Shown one piece after another: positions 54,443-63,665 of a stretch of 64,000 nucleotides of DNA; positions within the stretch are counted from its first letter, which is position 1, and every line of letters starts with the position of its first letter. This stretch comes from Paralithodes platypus. Lineage: Eukaryota > Arthropoda > Malacostraca > Decapoda > Lithodidae. Position numbers and translations under genes: made by a program. The notes beneath the pieces were generated by a model. That model worked only from the letters and a program-made list of their open reading frames with translations, was not told the DNA's origin and made no database searches. The stretch spans positions 10,557,926 to 10,621,925 of the forward strand of contig CM064573.1 of the NCBI GenBank assembly GCA_032716605.1, written 5' to 3'.

Positions 54443-55843
54443 GCTCTTTCTTTATAGAACTTCACTAGAATCTGGTATAATACCAAAGAAATTAAAAAGT
54501 GCCAACATCACACCAATCCACAAGGGAGGGTCGAAGACAGAGGCAAAAAATGATCGACCAGTTGCCTTAACCTCCCACATTATAAAGTCTTGGAGAGAAT
54601 AATGGTTAAGAACATGGCTCAATATCTCGAACAAAACAACAAAATGAACCAAGACCAACATGGTTTTCGCACTGGGTGTTTATGCCTCTCCCAACTGCTC
54701 GCCCACTATGAAACAATTTTAGAAAAGCTGGAATATAACAAAAATGTTGATGTGGTCTATCTTGATTTCGCGAAAGCCTTTGACAAGGTAGACCACGGCA
54801 TTTTGTTACACAAGATAAGACAAATGGGCATTACTGGAAAGCTCGGAATGTGGCTGCACTCGTTTCTTACTGACAGGGAGCAGTGTGTAGCGGCTAGCGG
54901 TGCAGTGTCTCGGCCGTCGGTGGTCAACAGAGGGGTGCCACAGGGATCGGTCCTTGGACCTCTGCTACTTCTGATCCACATCTCCGACATAAACAGACAC
55001 GTCTTACACTCGTCTGTAGCTTCTTTTGCCGATGACACCAGGGTACTGAAGGAAGTTTCTTCAGTATCTGATGCCGAAAAATTACAAACTGATCTGGCAT
55101 CACTTTACTCGTGGGCAGAGCATAATAACATGTCCTTCAACAACAACAAATTTAAGCATATGCATTACAGTTCAGGGGGAATCAACTACAATGCACACAC
55201 GTTTGCAGCACCGGACGGTTCTCATATAGACACCAAGGAGTATATAAGAGACCTAGGAATTACCCTCAGTTGTGACAGAAACTTTACCCAACATATACAA
55301 AATGTGGTAAAGAAGGCACGAAGCCAGGCTGGCTGGATCCTTCGCACTTTCCGGACACGTGAAAGGCTTCCTATGCTGACGTTATACAAGTCACTCGTGA
55401 TACCATTGCTAGAGTATTGTTGTCAGCTGTGGAGTCCGTGGCGAGCAGGAGAGAAGCAGTCACTTGAAACAGTACAACGATCTTTCACCGATAGAATATC
55501 TGACGTCCGACATTTAGAATACTGGGCAAGGTTACGTGAACTCGACCTTTACTCACTAGAAAGGCGTAGAGAAAGGTACGCTATAGTATATATCTACAAA
55601 ATATTGACCGAAAAATCTGTAAATAACTTGAATATACGGTTTAGCATCCACCAACGACGGGGTCGGTTCTGCCATACTGAAAGGATATACCCCAGAGCAA
55701 GTACAAGAATCAAGACGCTCAAAGAAAACGCTTTTGCTATAAGAGGGCCACTCCTTTTCAATGCACTGCCCAGACACCTGCGTGACTCAACGGAACATAA
55801 CGTTGAACATTTCAAGAACCAACTAGATAAATTCCTAGGATAA
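54443..55843 (+). pseudogene. LINE reverse transcriptase, 5'-truncated with one frameshift
   Basis: The first 50 codons (LFLYRTSLESGIIPKKLKSANITPIHKGG, NDRPVALTSHII) are followed by a 1-nt deletion near 54585, after which the frame is open from ERIMVKNMAQYLEQNNKMNQ to the stop at 55843. Motifs: DQHGFRTGC, VVYLDFAKAFDKVDHGIL, NRGVPQGSVLGPLLLLIHISD, SFADDTRVL, LLEYCCQLWSP, and a C-terminal NALPRHLRD block. Both catalytic sites are intact. The endonuclease is missing. LINE clade not determined. Confidence 0.85.
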
Positions 55844-55985
55844 TACCCGATCAACCCAAGCTGCCACATTACCACCTCTGCGCTGCCAGCAACAGCATCA
55901 TAGACCAGATGGCGAAGAGAGAGCAGACGGGTTATACTAGTGGCGGCGCATCAGCGTGGCCACAGGCAGCAACTACTGCCTGAAA
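54443..55985 (+). mobile_element. LINE flanked by (TG)n on both sides
   Basis: A 5'-truncated LINE with a short 3' UTR (to about 55985) and no poly(A). The 5' flank is GGGTGTGGGTGTGTG and the 3' flank GGTGTGGGTGTGGATGTGTG. RT sequence differs from the other families in the window. Confidence 0.8.
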
Positions 55986-56300
55986 CTACTCACCACAGGA
56001 ACCACAGGTGTGGGTGTGGATGTGTGTGTGTGTGCGTGTGTGTGTTGGTACTAGTAATATACCGGCGCACACGTACATGATATACACAAACACATACACA
56101 CATTCTAATGTATATACAACATGCACAGGCACATAAACACGCACACACACACACATGCATACACATATACACACACACAAATACGCACACACATACTGTA
56201 CAATCATACACACACACACACTAATAACCTTGGCACTCCCACCATCACGTAGAGTTTACTGTTGCCGGTACACACAAACACACACACACACACACAATTA
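55986..56300. repeat. (TG)n and (CA)n tracts
   Basis: TG-rich at 55996-56045, then CA-rich at 56085-56220 and 56273-56297, the complement orientation. Confidence 0.9.
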
Positions 56301-56409
56301 TTCCCATTATTATACTATTCGCTAAACTACATTATTTAAATAAGTTGGTTTAACATTATCTTGTCCAACCTTGCGCGAGTTATTGATATTGTGTGTGATT
56401 ATTAATTAA

Positions 56410-56617
56410 CCCTTTGAGGATCGATGACGCACTTCTTTTTTGTTTTTCTGGCTATTATTGGACGATTTTAATCAGATTAGGAAGGGTATATGGAAGTCAG
56501 AGGGTTGATTGAGATAATATTTACCCTTTTATTACCCACAGATCCTTCCTAAACTACATCAAATCGTCTGATGATAGCCAAAATAAAACTGCTAAAATGC
56601 GTTAGAGCGTCAAGGGG
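56410..56617. mobile_element. Family D MITE
   Basis: TTAA at 56406-56409 and 56618-56621. Ends CCCTTTGAGGATCGATGACG and GCGTTAGAGCGTCAAGGGG. Confidence 0.87.
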
Positions 56618-56715
56618 TTAATGTTGTTTTTTCTTGTTTTTGCTATATATTCGAGCAATGTATTTTAGTGTATTCCTCATAGGCTCATAAGTACGCCTTC
56701 CCCGACTTCCTTTAA

Positions 56716-57089
56716 GGGGGGTGATCTGCTTTTTGTTATTTTTGTCCTTTTATCTCTTTCTCTGGCTTGTATCCATTCGGCCCCATTCAGCCAACTATTT
56801 TAAGACGTTTATCCCCATCTAGGTGTCGATTTCTTCCTGGCGAGCGATAGCGAGCCAGCATTATATGAAGAAATCCGGCTTCGCCGGAGAAATTTTTCTA
56901 TCGAAAAATGTACAAATTTAGCCTGCTGTCAAACAAAAATAAAAAATATGCTGGCTCGCTACCGCTCACCACTAAACAAAATGACACCTGGATGGGGATA
57001 AACGTCTTAAAACAGTAGGCTGAATGGGGCCAAATGGATACAAGCCAGAGAAAGATAGAAAAGGACAGAACAAAAACAGGTCATCCCCC
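56716..57089. mobile_element. Family C foldback MITE, complete
   Basis: TTAA at 56712-56715 and 57090-57093. Ends GGGGGGTGATCTGC and CAGGTCATCCCCC. Confidence 0.92.
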
Positions 57090-57093
57090 TTAA

Positions 57094-57330
57094 ACTAAAT
57101 AATATACCCACTCAGACCCCTTTCACTTAAATTTGTTCATTATCCGTTAGAAAAAGGTCCCGGCTATAATTTAAGTAACAGGCTCGCTTTTCACTGTGTC
57201 AGAAAAGAATATTGACACCTGAATGAGTTGAAGTGTCGTATTATCGCCAAACTAATGAGGTGAAGCGTCTTAAAATCTCCAAACTAATGAAGCGAATCAA
57301 GGGAGGTATAAAAAGACCTCCCTCGGACCA
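57094..57330 (-). mobile_element. Family A/B MITE, decayed
   Basis: CAGACCCCTTTCACTTAAAT, CCGTTAGAAAAAGGTCCCGG, AACAGGCTCGCTTTTC and AAACTAATGAGGTGAAGCGT are recognisable. Adjoins the family C copy. Confidence 0.6.
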
Positions 57331-57382
57331 AATAGGGTTAGCAGGAATGTATCTTATATAGCTATTCTCATAATTAAGTTAA

Positions 57383-57755
57383 GGGGGGTGACCTGTTTTT
57401 GTTCTGTCCTTTTCTATCTTTCTCTGGCTTGTATCCATTTGACCCCATTCAGCCTACTGTTTTAATACGTTTATTCCCATCCAGGTGTCAATTTTTTACT
57501 GGTGAGCGGTAGCGAGCCAGCATATTTTTTATATTTGTTTGACAGCAGGCTAAATTTGTAAATTTTTCGATAGAAAAATGTCAACGGCGAAGCCGGATTT
57601 CTTCATATAATGCTGGCTCGCTATCGCTCGCCAGGAAGAAATCGACACCTAGATGGGGATAAACGTCTTAAAATAGTTGGCTGAATGGGGCCCAATGGAT
57701 ACAAGCCAGAGAAAGAGAGAAAAGGACATAAATAACAAAAAGCAGGTCACCCCCC
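57383..57755. mobile_element. Family C foldback MITE, complete
   Basis: TTAA at 57379-57382 and 57756-57759. Near mirror image of the copy at 56716, in opposite orientation. Confidence 0.92.
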
Positions 57756-57759
57756 TTAA

Positions 57760-57891
57760 CCCTTTCAGCACTAAGACTCTGATTTCCGTTAATACAATAT
57801 GACGGATTTCGTTTCGGCTTCTATTCTACCATTAGGATTCAAAGGGGTAAATACTTTCTCAATAAACCCTCTACATAACGTAGTACTGCCC
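57760..57891. mobile_element. Family D-like MITE remnant
   Basis: TTAACCCTTTCAGCACTAAG at the left (TTAA 57756-57759). The right end has decayed; TTAA 57892-57895 follows. Confidence 0.6.
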
Positions 57892-58011
57892 TTAACCCTT
57901 TCAGCACCATGACGACGCCTTTTTATCATTGATCCTGGCTTAAACTAGACGATTTCGTACAGTTTAAGAAGGACCCATGTTATTCAGCGGGTTTATTGAG
58001 ATTGTATATTT

Positions 58012-58265
58012 AGCTAGGCCCTCACCATCACCAATACCCACACCACCTACCCCTTCTCATCCGCCTTCACTAACTTGCCCTGCAATCCGAACTACTCTGT
58101 CTGTGTGTGGTGTCTGATAATAATTTGTGGAGTTTTCTGGGTTTGGAGATATTAATTCACATACACCACACACAGACAGAGTAGTTCGGATTGCAGGGCA
58201 AGTGAGTGGAGGAGGATGAGAAGGGGTAGGTGGTGTGGGTATTGGTGATGGTGAGGGCCTAGCTA
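58012..58265. repeat. Inverted repeat with arms of about 100 bp
   Basis: The left arm CTAGGCCCTCACCATCACC ... TGTCTGTGTGTGGTG is mirrored by CACCACACACAGACAG ... GGTGATGGTGAGGGCCTAG, with a central spacer of about 45 bp. Few mismatches. Confidence 0.9.
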
Positions 58266-58560
58266 TGGTGTGTGAGGGAGTCCTGGGGGACTCTGAGGAG
58301 TCGGGTTGTTGTTGTTGTTGTTCCCCAAGCTGCCTGGCCGAACAGCCCCAAGGCCCCGGAGCCCTGGAGGAGTCTGGTTGCTCGAACTCCTCGTCCTCCA
58401 TGGCCCTCTTGCGCACTGCGGTTCTCTTCATAGTGTGCGGCTTCGAGGTCCTCTTCCCGCACTGACCAGTCCCCAGCCCTGAATGGCACAGCCTACACCC
58501 TCTTATCCCTGATGTATGAGTCAGGGTCCCTGGGCTCCCCAGAAGAGTTCGGGTACATCT
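58057..58560 (-). other. GC-rich open region, possible captured coding sequence
   Basis: On the minus strand a frame from ATG 58431 reads KRTAVRKRAMEDEEFEQPDS, a Gln run (GEQQQQQ) and a Ser/Pro-rich tail (124 residues). The Gln-Ser-Pro part shares DNA similarity with 19930-20000. Composition differs from the AT-rich neighbourhood. It could be a fragment of a LINE ORF1 or of a host gene picked up by the MITE; I cannot identify it. Confidence 0.2.
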
Positions 58561-58589
58561 CCTCCACTCTTCCCCTATAGATTAGGGTT

Positions 58590-58770
58590 GTCTATGGTGT
58601 TAGGCGGTCCCCCTGTAATAGGGGTGTCTCTGGTGATAGCTGTCCCCCTGGTATCTAAAAGGGGTGTGGTTTCCCTATAATAGGGGTGTCTGGTGATAGC
58701 TGTCCCCCCTGGTATCTGAAAGGGGTGTGGTCCCCCTGTAATAGGGGTGTCTCTGGTATCTGAAAGGGGT
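58590..58770. repeat. Tandem repeat of about 60 bp, 3 copies
   Basis: Repeated ATAGGGGTGTCTCTGGTG, TAGCTGTCCCCCTGGTATCT and AAGGGGTGTGG. Confidence 0.88.
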
Positions 58771-58817
58771 GTGACCACAATAAGATACAAAATACGTCAT
58801 CGTGCTGAAGGGGTTAA

Positions 58818-59131
58818 GGGGAGGTTTTTAGTTTGGTCGCTAGATATCCTTCAAGCTTAAGATTACACCCCCTTGAGCCCCTTTCAAGATAAATTTGTAC
58901 ATTTTTCGGTAGAAAAATGTCCCGGCTGAAAGCCGGTTCCTTTTAAATTACAGGCTCGCTATTAATCGACACCTAAATGGCACGAAAGGTCTTAAAATTG
59001 ACAGAAATGGGTTGAAAGTTCTTAAAATCGTCAAAATAATGGGGCAAACGTCTTACAATTAGAAAAACAATGAGGCTAAACATGAGGGAGAAAGGAGTCA
59101 AGAAAAAAATCCCTCAAGTAGAAATCTCCCC
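58818..59131 (-). mobile_element. Family A MITE, reverse orientation
   Basis: TTAA at 58814-58817 and 59132-59135. Left GGGGAGGTTTTTAGTTTGG, right GAAATCTCCCC. Part of the core (TCGCTCGCCAG) is deleted. Confidence 0.9.
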
Positions 59132-59135
59132 TTAA

Positions 59136-59528
59136 GTATATAAAATTTAACGTTAATCTGAATAAAATGCGAAAATGGTGTCATGGTACTAAAAGGGTTA
59201 ATACTAGTTTTGTCTCTATAGCGAGGGATTAAACCTTACGTGTACCTTTAGTTTTTATCAAGAATACCTAGATGTTCAAGGCTCTACGTGCAAGTTCCTG
59301 AGAGAGAGAGAGAGAAGGAAAATACTTGTTGAGAGAGAGAGATTAAGCAAATATAATACTTAGCAATAATTTAGTAGAGTAGGCTACAGTACCTTGCGAA
59401 AAGCCCTTTAATTTCAAGGCAGATTAATCACTGTGTCTTAACCCTTTCAACATGAGCTGACCTTTTGATGTCCTATGGTCTAATGGGTAGCATACTCGGG
59501 AGAATCCGCGTTGGATCCCGGGCAGTCT

Positions 59529-59534
<6 letters not shown>
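59136..59534. other. Spacer with D-arm fragment and tRNA-like stretch
   Basis: Contains a family D-like right arm (GGTACTAAAAGGGTTAA, about 59184-59200), GA runs and, at about 59468-59526, ATGGTCTAATGGGTAGCATA ... GTTGGATCCCG, which resembles a tRNA 5' half plus a poor B box. Probably a tRNA-derived repeat remnant. Confidence 0.35.
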
Positions 59535-59565
<31 letters not shown>

Positions 59566-59573
59566 GTATATAC

Positions 59574-59614
<41 letters not shown>
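59535..59614. repeat. (TA)n microsatellite
   Basis: Two TA runs separated by ATGTATATACCTG. Confidence 0.95.
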
Positions 59615-59617
<3 letters not shown>

Positions 59618-59651
59618 AGGTAAAATCACAAATACGTGTGATCAAATTATG

Positions 59652-60185
59652 TAGTAAAACTCGCTAGGAAAATTGAAACAATGGAACACCAAGCTTTCGT
59701 CTATTCTCTCAAGACATCTTCAGGGCATCTTATATATGTAATTTTTATGTGTATGTATGTAATGTATGTGTGTATACAGTATGCATGTATATGTGTATGT
59801 ATATGTAATTATATGTATTTCTACAGGTATATGTTGTCTTCATATTTACGTAAGTTACGATAACAGTTTGAAAGGGTTCTGCAAGTTCATTGAGGTGTAT
59901 CAAATTGTATATATGATTAGATTGTATTGTTAGGCACATTTCAATGTATATATGTACATATATTTTGTATATAAATTAAGTATGTTCCTAAAAATATGGC
60001 AACAGGCAGTAGGCTGGCAACACTTTTTGTATTTATATGCTAGTTAGCAACTCACAGATGATTTAGGACGGGTATTTAAGCCTCACTCTCCCCCTGTTTT
60101 CTTGTATTACCCTGAAGATGTCTTGAGAGAATAGACGAAAGCTTGGTGTTCCATTGTTTCAATTTTCCTAGCGAGTTTTACTACA
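59652..60185. mobile_element. Foldback element with 75-bp terminal inverted repeats (copy 1)
   Basis: Left arm GTAGTAAAACTCGCTAGG ... CAAGACATCTTCAGGG and right arm CCTGAAGATGTCTTGAG ... CCTAGCGAGTTTTACTAC are nearly perfect complements. The internal 380 bp is AT-rich and non-coding. Confidence 0.85.
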
Positions 60186-60431
60186 TATATATATATAACA
60201 GTTTGAAGCCTGTTGATTGCTGGAGGCCGTTTATAAACTGAATATAATCGTCTAATAGTTGCCAAAATAAAGTTAAAAGGACGGCACCGGTACTGAAAGA
60301 GTGAGTTGTATGTACTGTATGTATTTACTCAGGCACATACCCGATAGCTGGGGGTGGCCGACTTAAGACAGATACCTGTATATATATATATATATGGAGG
60401 TAAAATCACAAATACGTGTGATCAAATTATG

Positions 60432-60965
60432 TAGTAAAACTCGCTAGGAAAATTGAAACAATGGAACACCAAGCTTTCGTCTATTCTCTCAAGACATCTT
60501 CAGGGCATCTTATATATGTAATTTTTATGTGTATGTATGTAATGTATGTGTGTATACAGTATGCATGTATATGTGTATGTATATGTAATTATATGTATTT
60601 CTACAGGTATATGTTGTCTTCATATTTACATAAGTTACGATAACAGTTTGAAAGGGTTCTGCAAGTTCATTGAGGTGTATCAAATTGTATATATGATTAG
60701 ATTGTATTGTTAGGCACATTTCAATGTACATATGTACATATATTTTGTATATAAATTAAGTATGTTCCTAAAAATATGGTAACAGGCAGTAGGCTGGCAA
60801 CACTTTTTGTATTTATATGCTAGTTAGCAACTCACAGATGATTTAGGACGGGTATTTAAGCCTCACTCTCCCCCTGTTTTCTTGTATTACCCTGAAGATG
60901 TCTTGAGAGAATAGACGAAAGCTTGGTGTTCCATTGTTTCAATTTTCCTAGCGAGTTTTACTGCA
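60432..60965. mobile_element. Foldback element with 75-bp terminal inverted repeats (copy 2)
   Basis: Duplicate of the copy at 59652, carried by the 780-bp tandem duplication. Confidence 0.85.
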
Positions 60966-61260
60966 TATATATATATAACAGTTTGAAGCCTGTTGATTGC
61001 TGGAGGCCGTTTATAAACTGAATATAATCGTCTAATAGTTGCCAAAATAAAGTTAAAAGGACGGCACCGGTACTGAAAGAGTGAGTTGTATGTACTGTAT
61101 GTATTTACTCAGGCACATACCCGATAGCTGGGGGTGGCCGACTTAAGACAGAGCCCAAACAGAAACAACATTTAAGGCTCCAATTCTTAGGGTCCGGGGC
61201 TACATACAGAACTTTCACGCTTTAACCATTATACCACCAATACAATTAAAGATTGAGTAC

Positions 61261-61469
61261 AGTCGGTTTAATAAGTGATGGCTCGGCACCAATTATCTCT
61301 TGATCAAAAATTGGTATTAGCAATATTTACACATGTTTCTTCTTTTGTGAGTGAGATATACAAATACGTTCCTACACTTACCCACCCTATTCAACATCTG
61401 ACAGACATTAATACAGCAAAAAGCGAGCCAAACGTAATGACAGCTGATACATGACTTATTAGCGCGACC
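61261..61469. mobile_element. Family F MITE
   Basis: GTAC at 61257-61260 and 61470-61473. TIRs AGTCGGTTTAATAAGTGA and TGACTTATTAGCGCGACC. Confidence 0.87.
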
Positions 61470-61517
61470 GTACATGACTACGATAAATATCAATCCAATT
61501 ATGTAGGAAAATTATAC

Positions 61518-61632
61518 AAGGGGAGGAGGATTCCTAGCCTCCTGGTCCCAGAAGGAAAAATGGGACAGTACAAGAGACAGACAGCAACGGCTAAGGTTGG
61601 GTAGAGGATGCCAAACCTCACTCCGGATAGGA
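61518..61632 (-). repeat. Dispersed repeat, reverse copy of 19812-19935
   Basis: AGGTTGGGTAGAGGATGCCA and AACCTCACTCCGGATAGGA mirror the 19.8-kb segment. Confidence 0.8.
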
Positions 61633-61707
61633 GTTAACTATGACATTACTAGTACTTCTTCCTTCAGTTCCAGCCTTGACCTCTGTGTGTAGCCCAGCCC
61701 AGGTCAT

Positions 61708-62020
61708 ACCCTCACCTCTTTTTTAGTCTATTAATCCATTTATTCCTTCATTTCATAAGTTTCCTCACTAGACCTCCATCAAGCTTAGAAAAAAACTCCC
61801 TAGACCCCTCTTCTAGATAAATTTGTAAATTTTTCGGTAGAAAAATGTCCCGGCCAAAGGCCGGTTCCTTTTAAAATTTCAGGCTCGCTGTCGCTCGCCA
61901 GGAAAATATCGATACCTAATGGCACGAAAAGTGTTAACATTGACAAAGAAATGGGTCGAAATGTGGTAAAATCGCCAAACTAATGGCGACTTAACACGAG
62001 GGAGAAAGGGGTACCAGATC
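61708..62020 (-). mobile_element. Family B MITE, reverse orientation, decayed ends
   Basis: CTCACTAGACCTCCATCAAG, TTTTTCGGTAGAAAAATG and GGCTCGCTGTCGCTCGCCAG retained; no TTAA at the ends. Confidence 0.75.
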
Positions 62021-62270
62021 ATACCCTCACCTCTTGACCTTACTTCACTCTTAATACTGCCTTCAATTGAAACGTTTGGGATGACGTCACAAAGGTCACA
62101 GTTTACCTTGACAAACCTCATCATTGTTGGTGTTTTCTTTTATTTTGATTTTGCTTTCCCTATTCGCACGAAGAAAACAAAGGGCAAAGCTATATGTAAT
62201 AAGTCCCCCCCCCCCAAGGTTGAAAGAGCGACAGAGAACCAAAAACAAGGTATAAGTTAGACTTCTTTTA

Positions 62271-62460
62271 AGCACGAGAGACATTAATATGAAGTATATC
62301 TTATAAATACACGTGAGCTAATAAACTTTTATATACTCCCAGCCGGACTCGTTTTGAATGTCGGAGGTTCGAGACCGGGTGGGAGTATACAAAAATGTAT
62401 TAGCTCACGGGTATTTGTGAGATATATTTGATATTAATTACTCTCGTGTTTGGCTGGGCG
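62271..62460. repeat. Foldback with tRNA-like centre
   Basis: Arms CACGAGAGACATTAATAT ... AATACACGTGAGCTAATA and TATTAGCTCACGGGTATT ... ATTAATTACTCTCGTG are complementary over about 85 bp. The centre holds GGAGGTTCGAGACCGGG, a B-box-like motif, shared with 62640-62700. Confidence 0.75.
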
Positions 62461-62639
62461 AGAATTAAAATGAAATCTCTTTAACCAGAGTTGCGTGGGG
62501 GAATCTTGTAAAAATCCCTGTATGATATCCTGGAATATGGATCCTGCGACTTGTGCATAAATTGAAACACATTCTCCAAGTAGAAAGTCCCTTCTCCTTA
62601 ATATAAATAGGAACAGATTAAGTACCCTTTATGACGCTC

Positions 62640-62703
62640 TGGTGTAGTGGATTATAAGCTTTAACACTCGTTCTGAATGTCGGAGGATCAAGTCCGGCTG
62701 GGA
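62640..62703 (+). repeat. tRNA-derived repeat fragment
   Basis: CTCTGGTGTAGTGGATTATA (A-box-like) and GGAGGATCAAGTCCGGC (B-box-like), followed directly by a TA array. Too degenerate for a functional tRNA. Confidence 0.45.
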
Positions 62704-62772
<69 letters not shown>

Positions 62773-62802
62773 TACATGTATATAATATATACTGTACATG
62801 TA

Positions 62803-62871
<69 letters not shown>

Positions 62872-62873
62872 TG

Positions 62874-62889
<16 letters not shown>
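62704..62889. repeat. (TA)n array
   Basis: Two long TA runs around a palindromic centre ATACATGTATA ... TGTACATGTAT, with TATACTGTATATA at the right. Confidence 0.95.
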
Positions 62890-62915
<26 letters not shown>

Positions 62916-63445
62916 CTATATTCCAACTTACTTCCTCTCGGGCATAGGCTGAGAGCCTTAACATTCACCGCTTTACAATGAACAGTGAAGCCCGTGAGGT
63001 CTTGCTCCAGTCTAGGGAGTGAGACATGTGAAGCACGTAGAGTACAACGAGCACCTGCCATCTTGCCTTCACATGAGGCACGGTGCTCACTCATGGTCCG
63101 AAACGACCCCATCTCTGAAGCCACCTCGTTCCCGTGCTTCACTGTCTCATCCCCTACACTCGGACTCTCACTCTTACACACACACAACGCCACCTGTTGA
63201 GCAGATAACTCACCAGGCATTGCACCCCTATAGCATATTTTGAATATGGGAATATTCATACAGTGCTATTTAATCAGGAAACAATGAGGGTATTGTATTG
63301 ACGTTTCGGTAGGCATGTGGTAATGCACTGATACTAGGTACAGCACAAATTCCATCCCAATAATATCTTCCCATTGATACATCGGGATTTGAACCCGGGA
63401 CCTTTGGATTGCCAGGCCAGTGGCAAGACCACTCCACCACACCTC

Positions 63446-63450
<5 letters not shown>
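62890..63450 (-). mobile_element. tRNA-headed SINE, uninterrupted copy
   Basis: Minus strand: head at 63450 with GGTGGAGTGGTC and the B box GGTTCAAATCC, body with GGTGGCGTTGTG, and poly(A) (T-run 62890-62913 on the plus strand). It gives the empty site for the copy split by RTE at 51.5-53.2 kb. About 560 bp. Confidence 0.87.
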
Positions 63451-63483
<33 letters not shown>

Positions 63484-63508
63484 TGTATATATATATAGTA
63501 TATACGGT
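63448..63508. repeat. (TA)n at SINE 5' end
   Basis: TA run with TATACTGTATATA and GTATATACGGTA. Confidence 0.95.
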
Positions 63509-63665
63509 AGAAAAGTGCCCTTGCCAAAGCCCGGTACCTATTAAATTGCTGGCTCGCTATCTCTCGTCAGGAAGAAAAATACGCCACCTAAATGGTACGA
63601 AGGGTCTTAAATCGCCAAAAATAAACCTGAGGGAGAGGGAGATTCAGCCCCCAACCCCCTCTCTT
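63509..63665 (-). mobile_element. Family B MITE, decayed, left part lost
   Basis: GGTAGAAAAGTGCCC, TTGCTGGCTCGCTATCTCTC, TGGTACGAAGGGTCTTAAAT. It begins directly at the TA array. Confidence 0.6.

Larger units (their letters stand above)
57896..58813. mobile_element. Large family D element carrying foreign sequence
   Basis: Left 115 bp (CCCTTTCAGCACCATGACG ... GGGTTTATTGAGATTG) and right 40 bp (ATACGTCATCGTGCTGAAGG) match the 200-bp copy at 2969-3166. Between them (about 58012-58775) lies unrelated sequence: a long inverted repeat, a GC-rich open region and a GGGGTGTCTCTGG-type tandem repeat. TTAA at 57892-57895 and 58814-58817. Confidence 0.7.
59606..61165 (+). repeat. 780-bp unit tandemly duplicated
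   Basis: Units about 59606-60385 and 60386-61165, offset 780 bp. I find only about four substitutions between them (near 59846, 59947, 59999, 60183), so the duplication is very young or an assembly artefact. Each unit holds one foldback element, a family D right arm, and ends with GGTGGCCGACTTAAGACAGA. Confidence 0.93.

Noticed and set aside
59464..59530. tRNA gene (Glu/Asp-like 5' half)
   Set aside because: The T arm and acceptor stem do not pair and the 3' half is degenerate; more likely a tRNA-derived repeat.
60111..60150. Hammerhead ribozyme core (CTGAAGA ... GACGAAA)
   Set aside because: An extra nucleotide separates CUGAAGA from the only possible stem II, and stems I and III are not evident. 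The similar CTGATGA ... GCGAAAC at about 35926-35952 (minus) has no stem II either.
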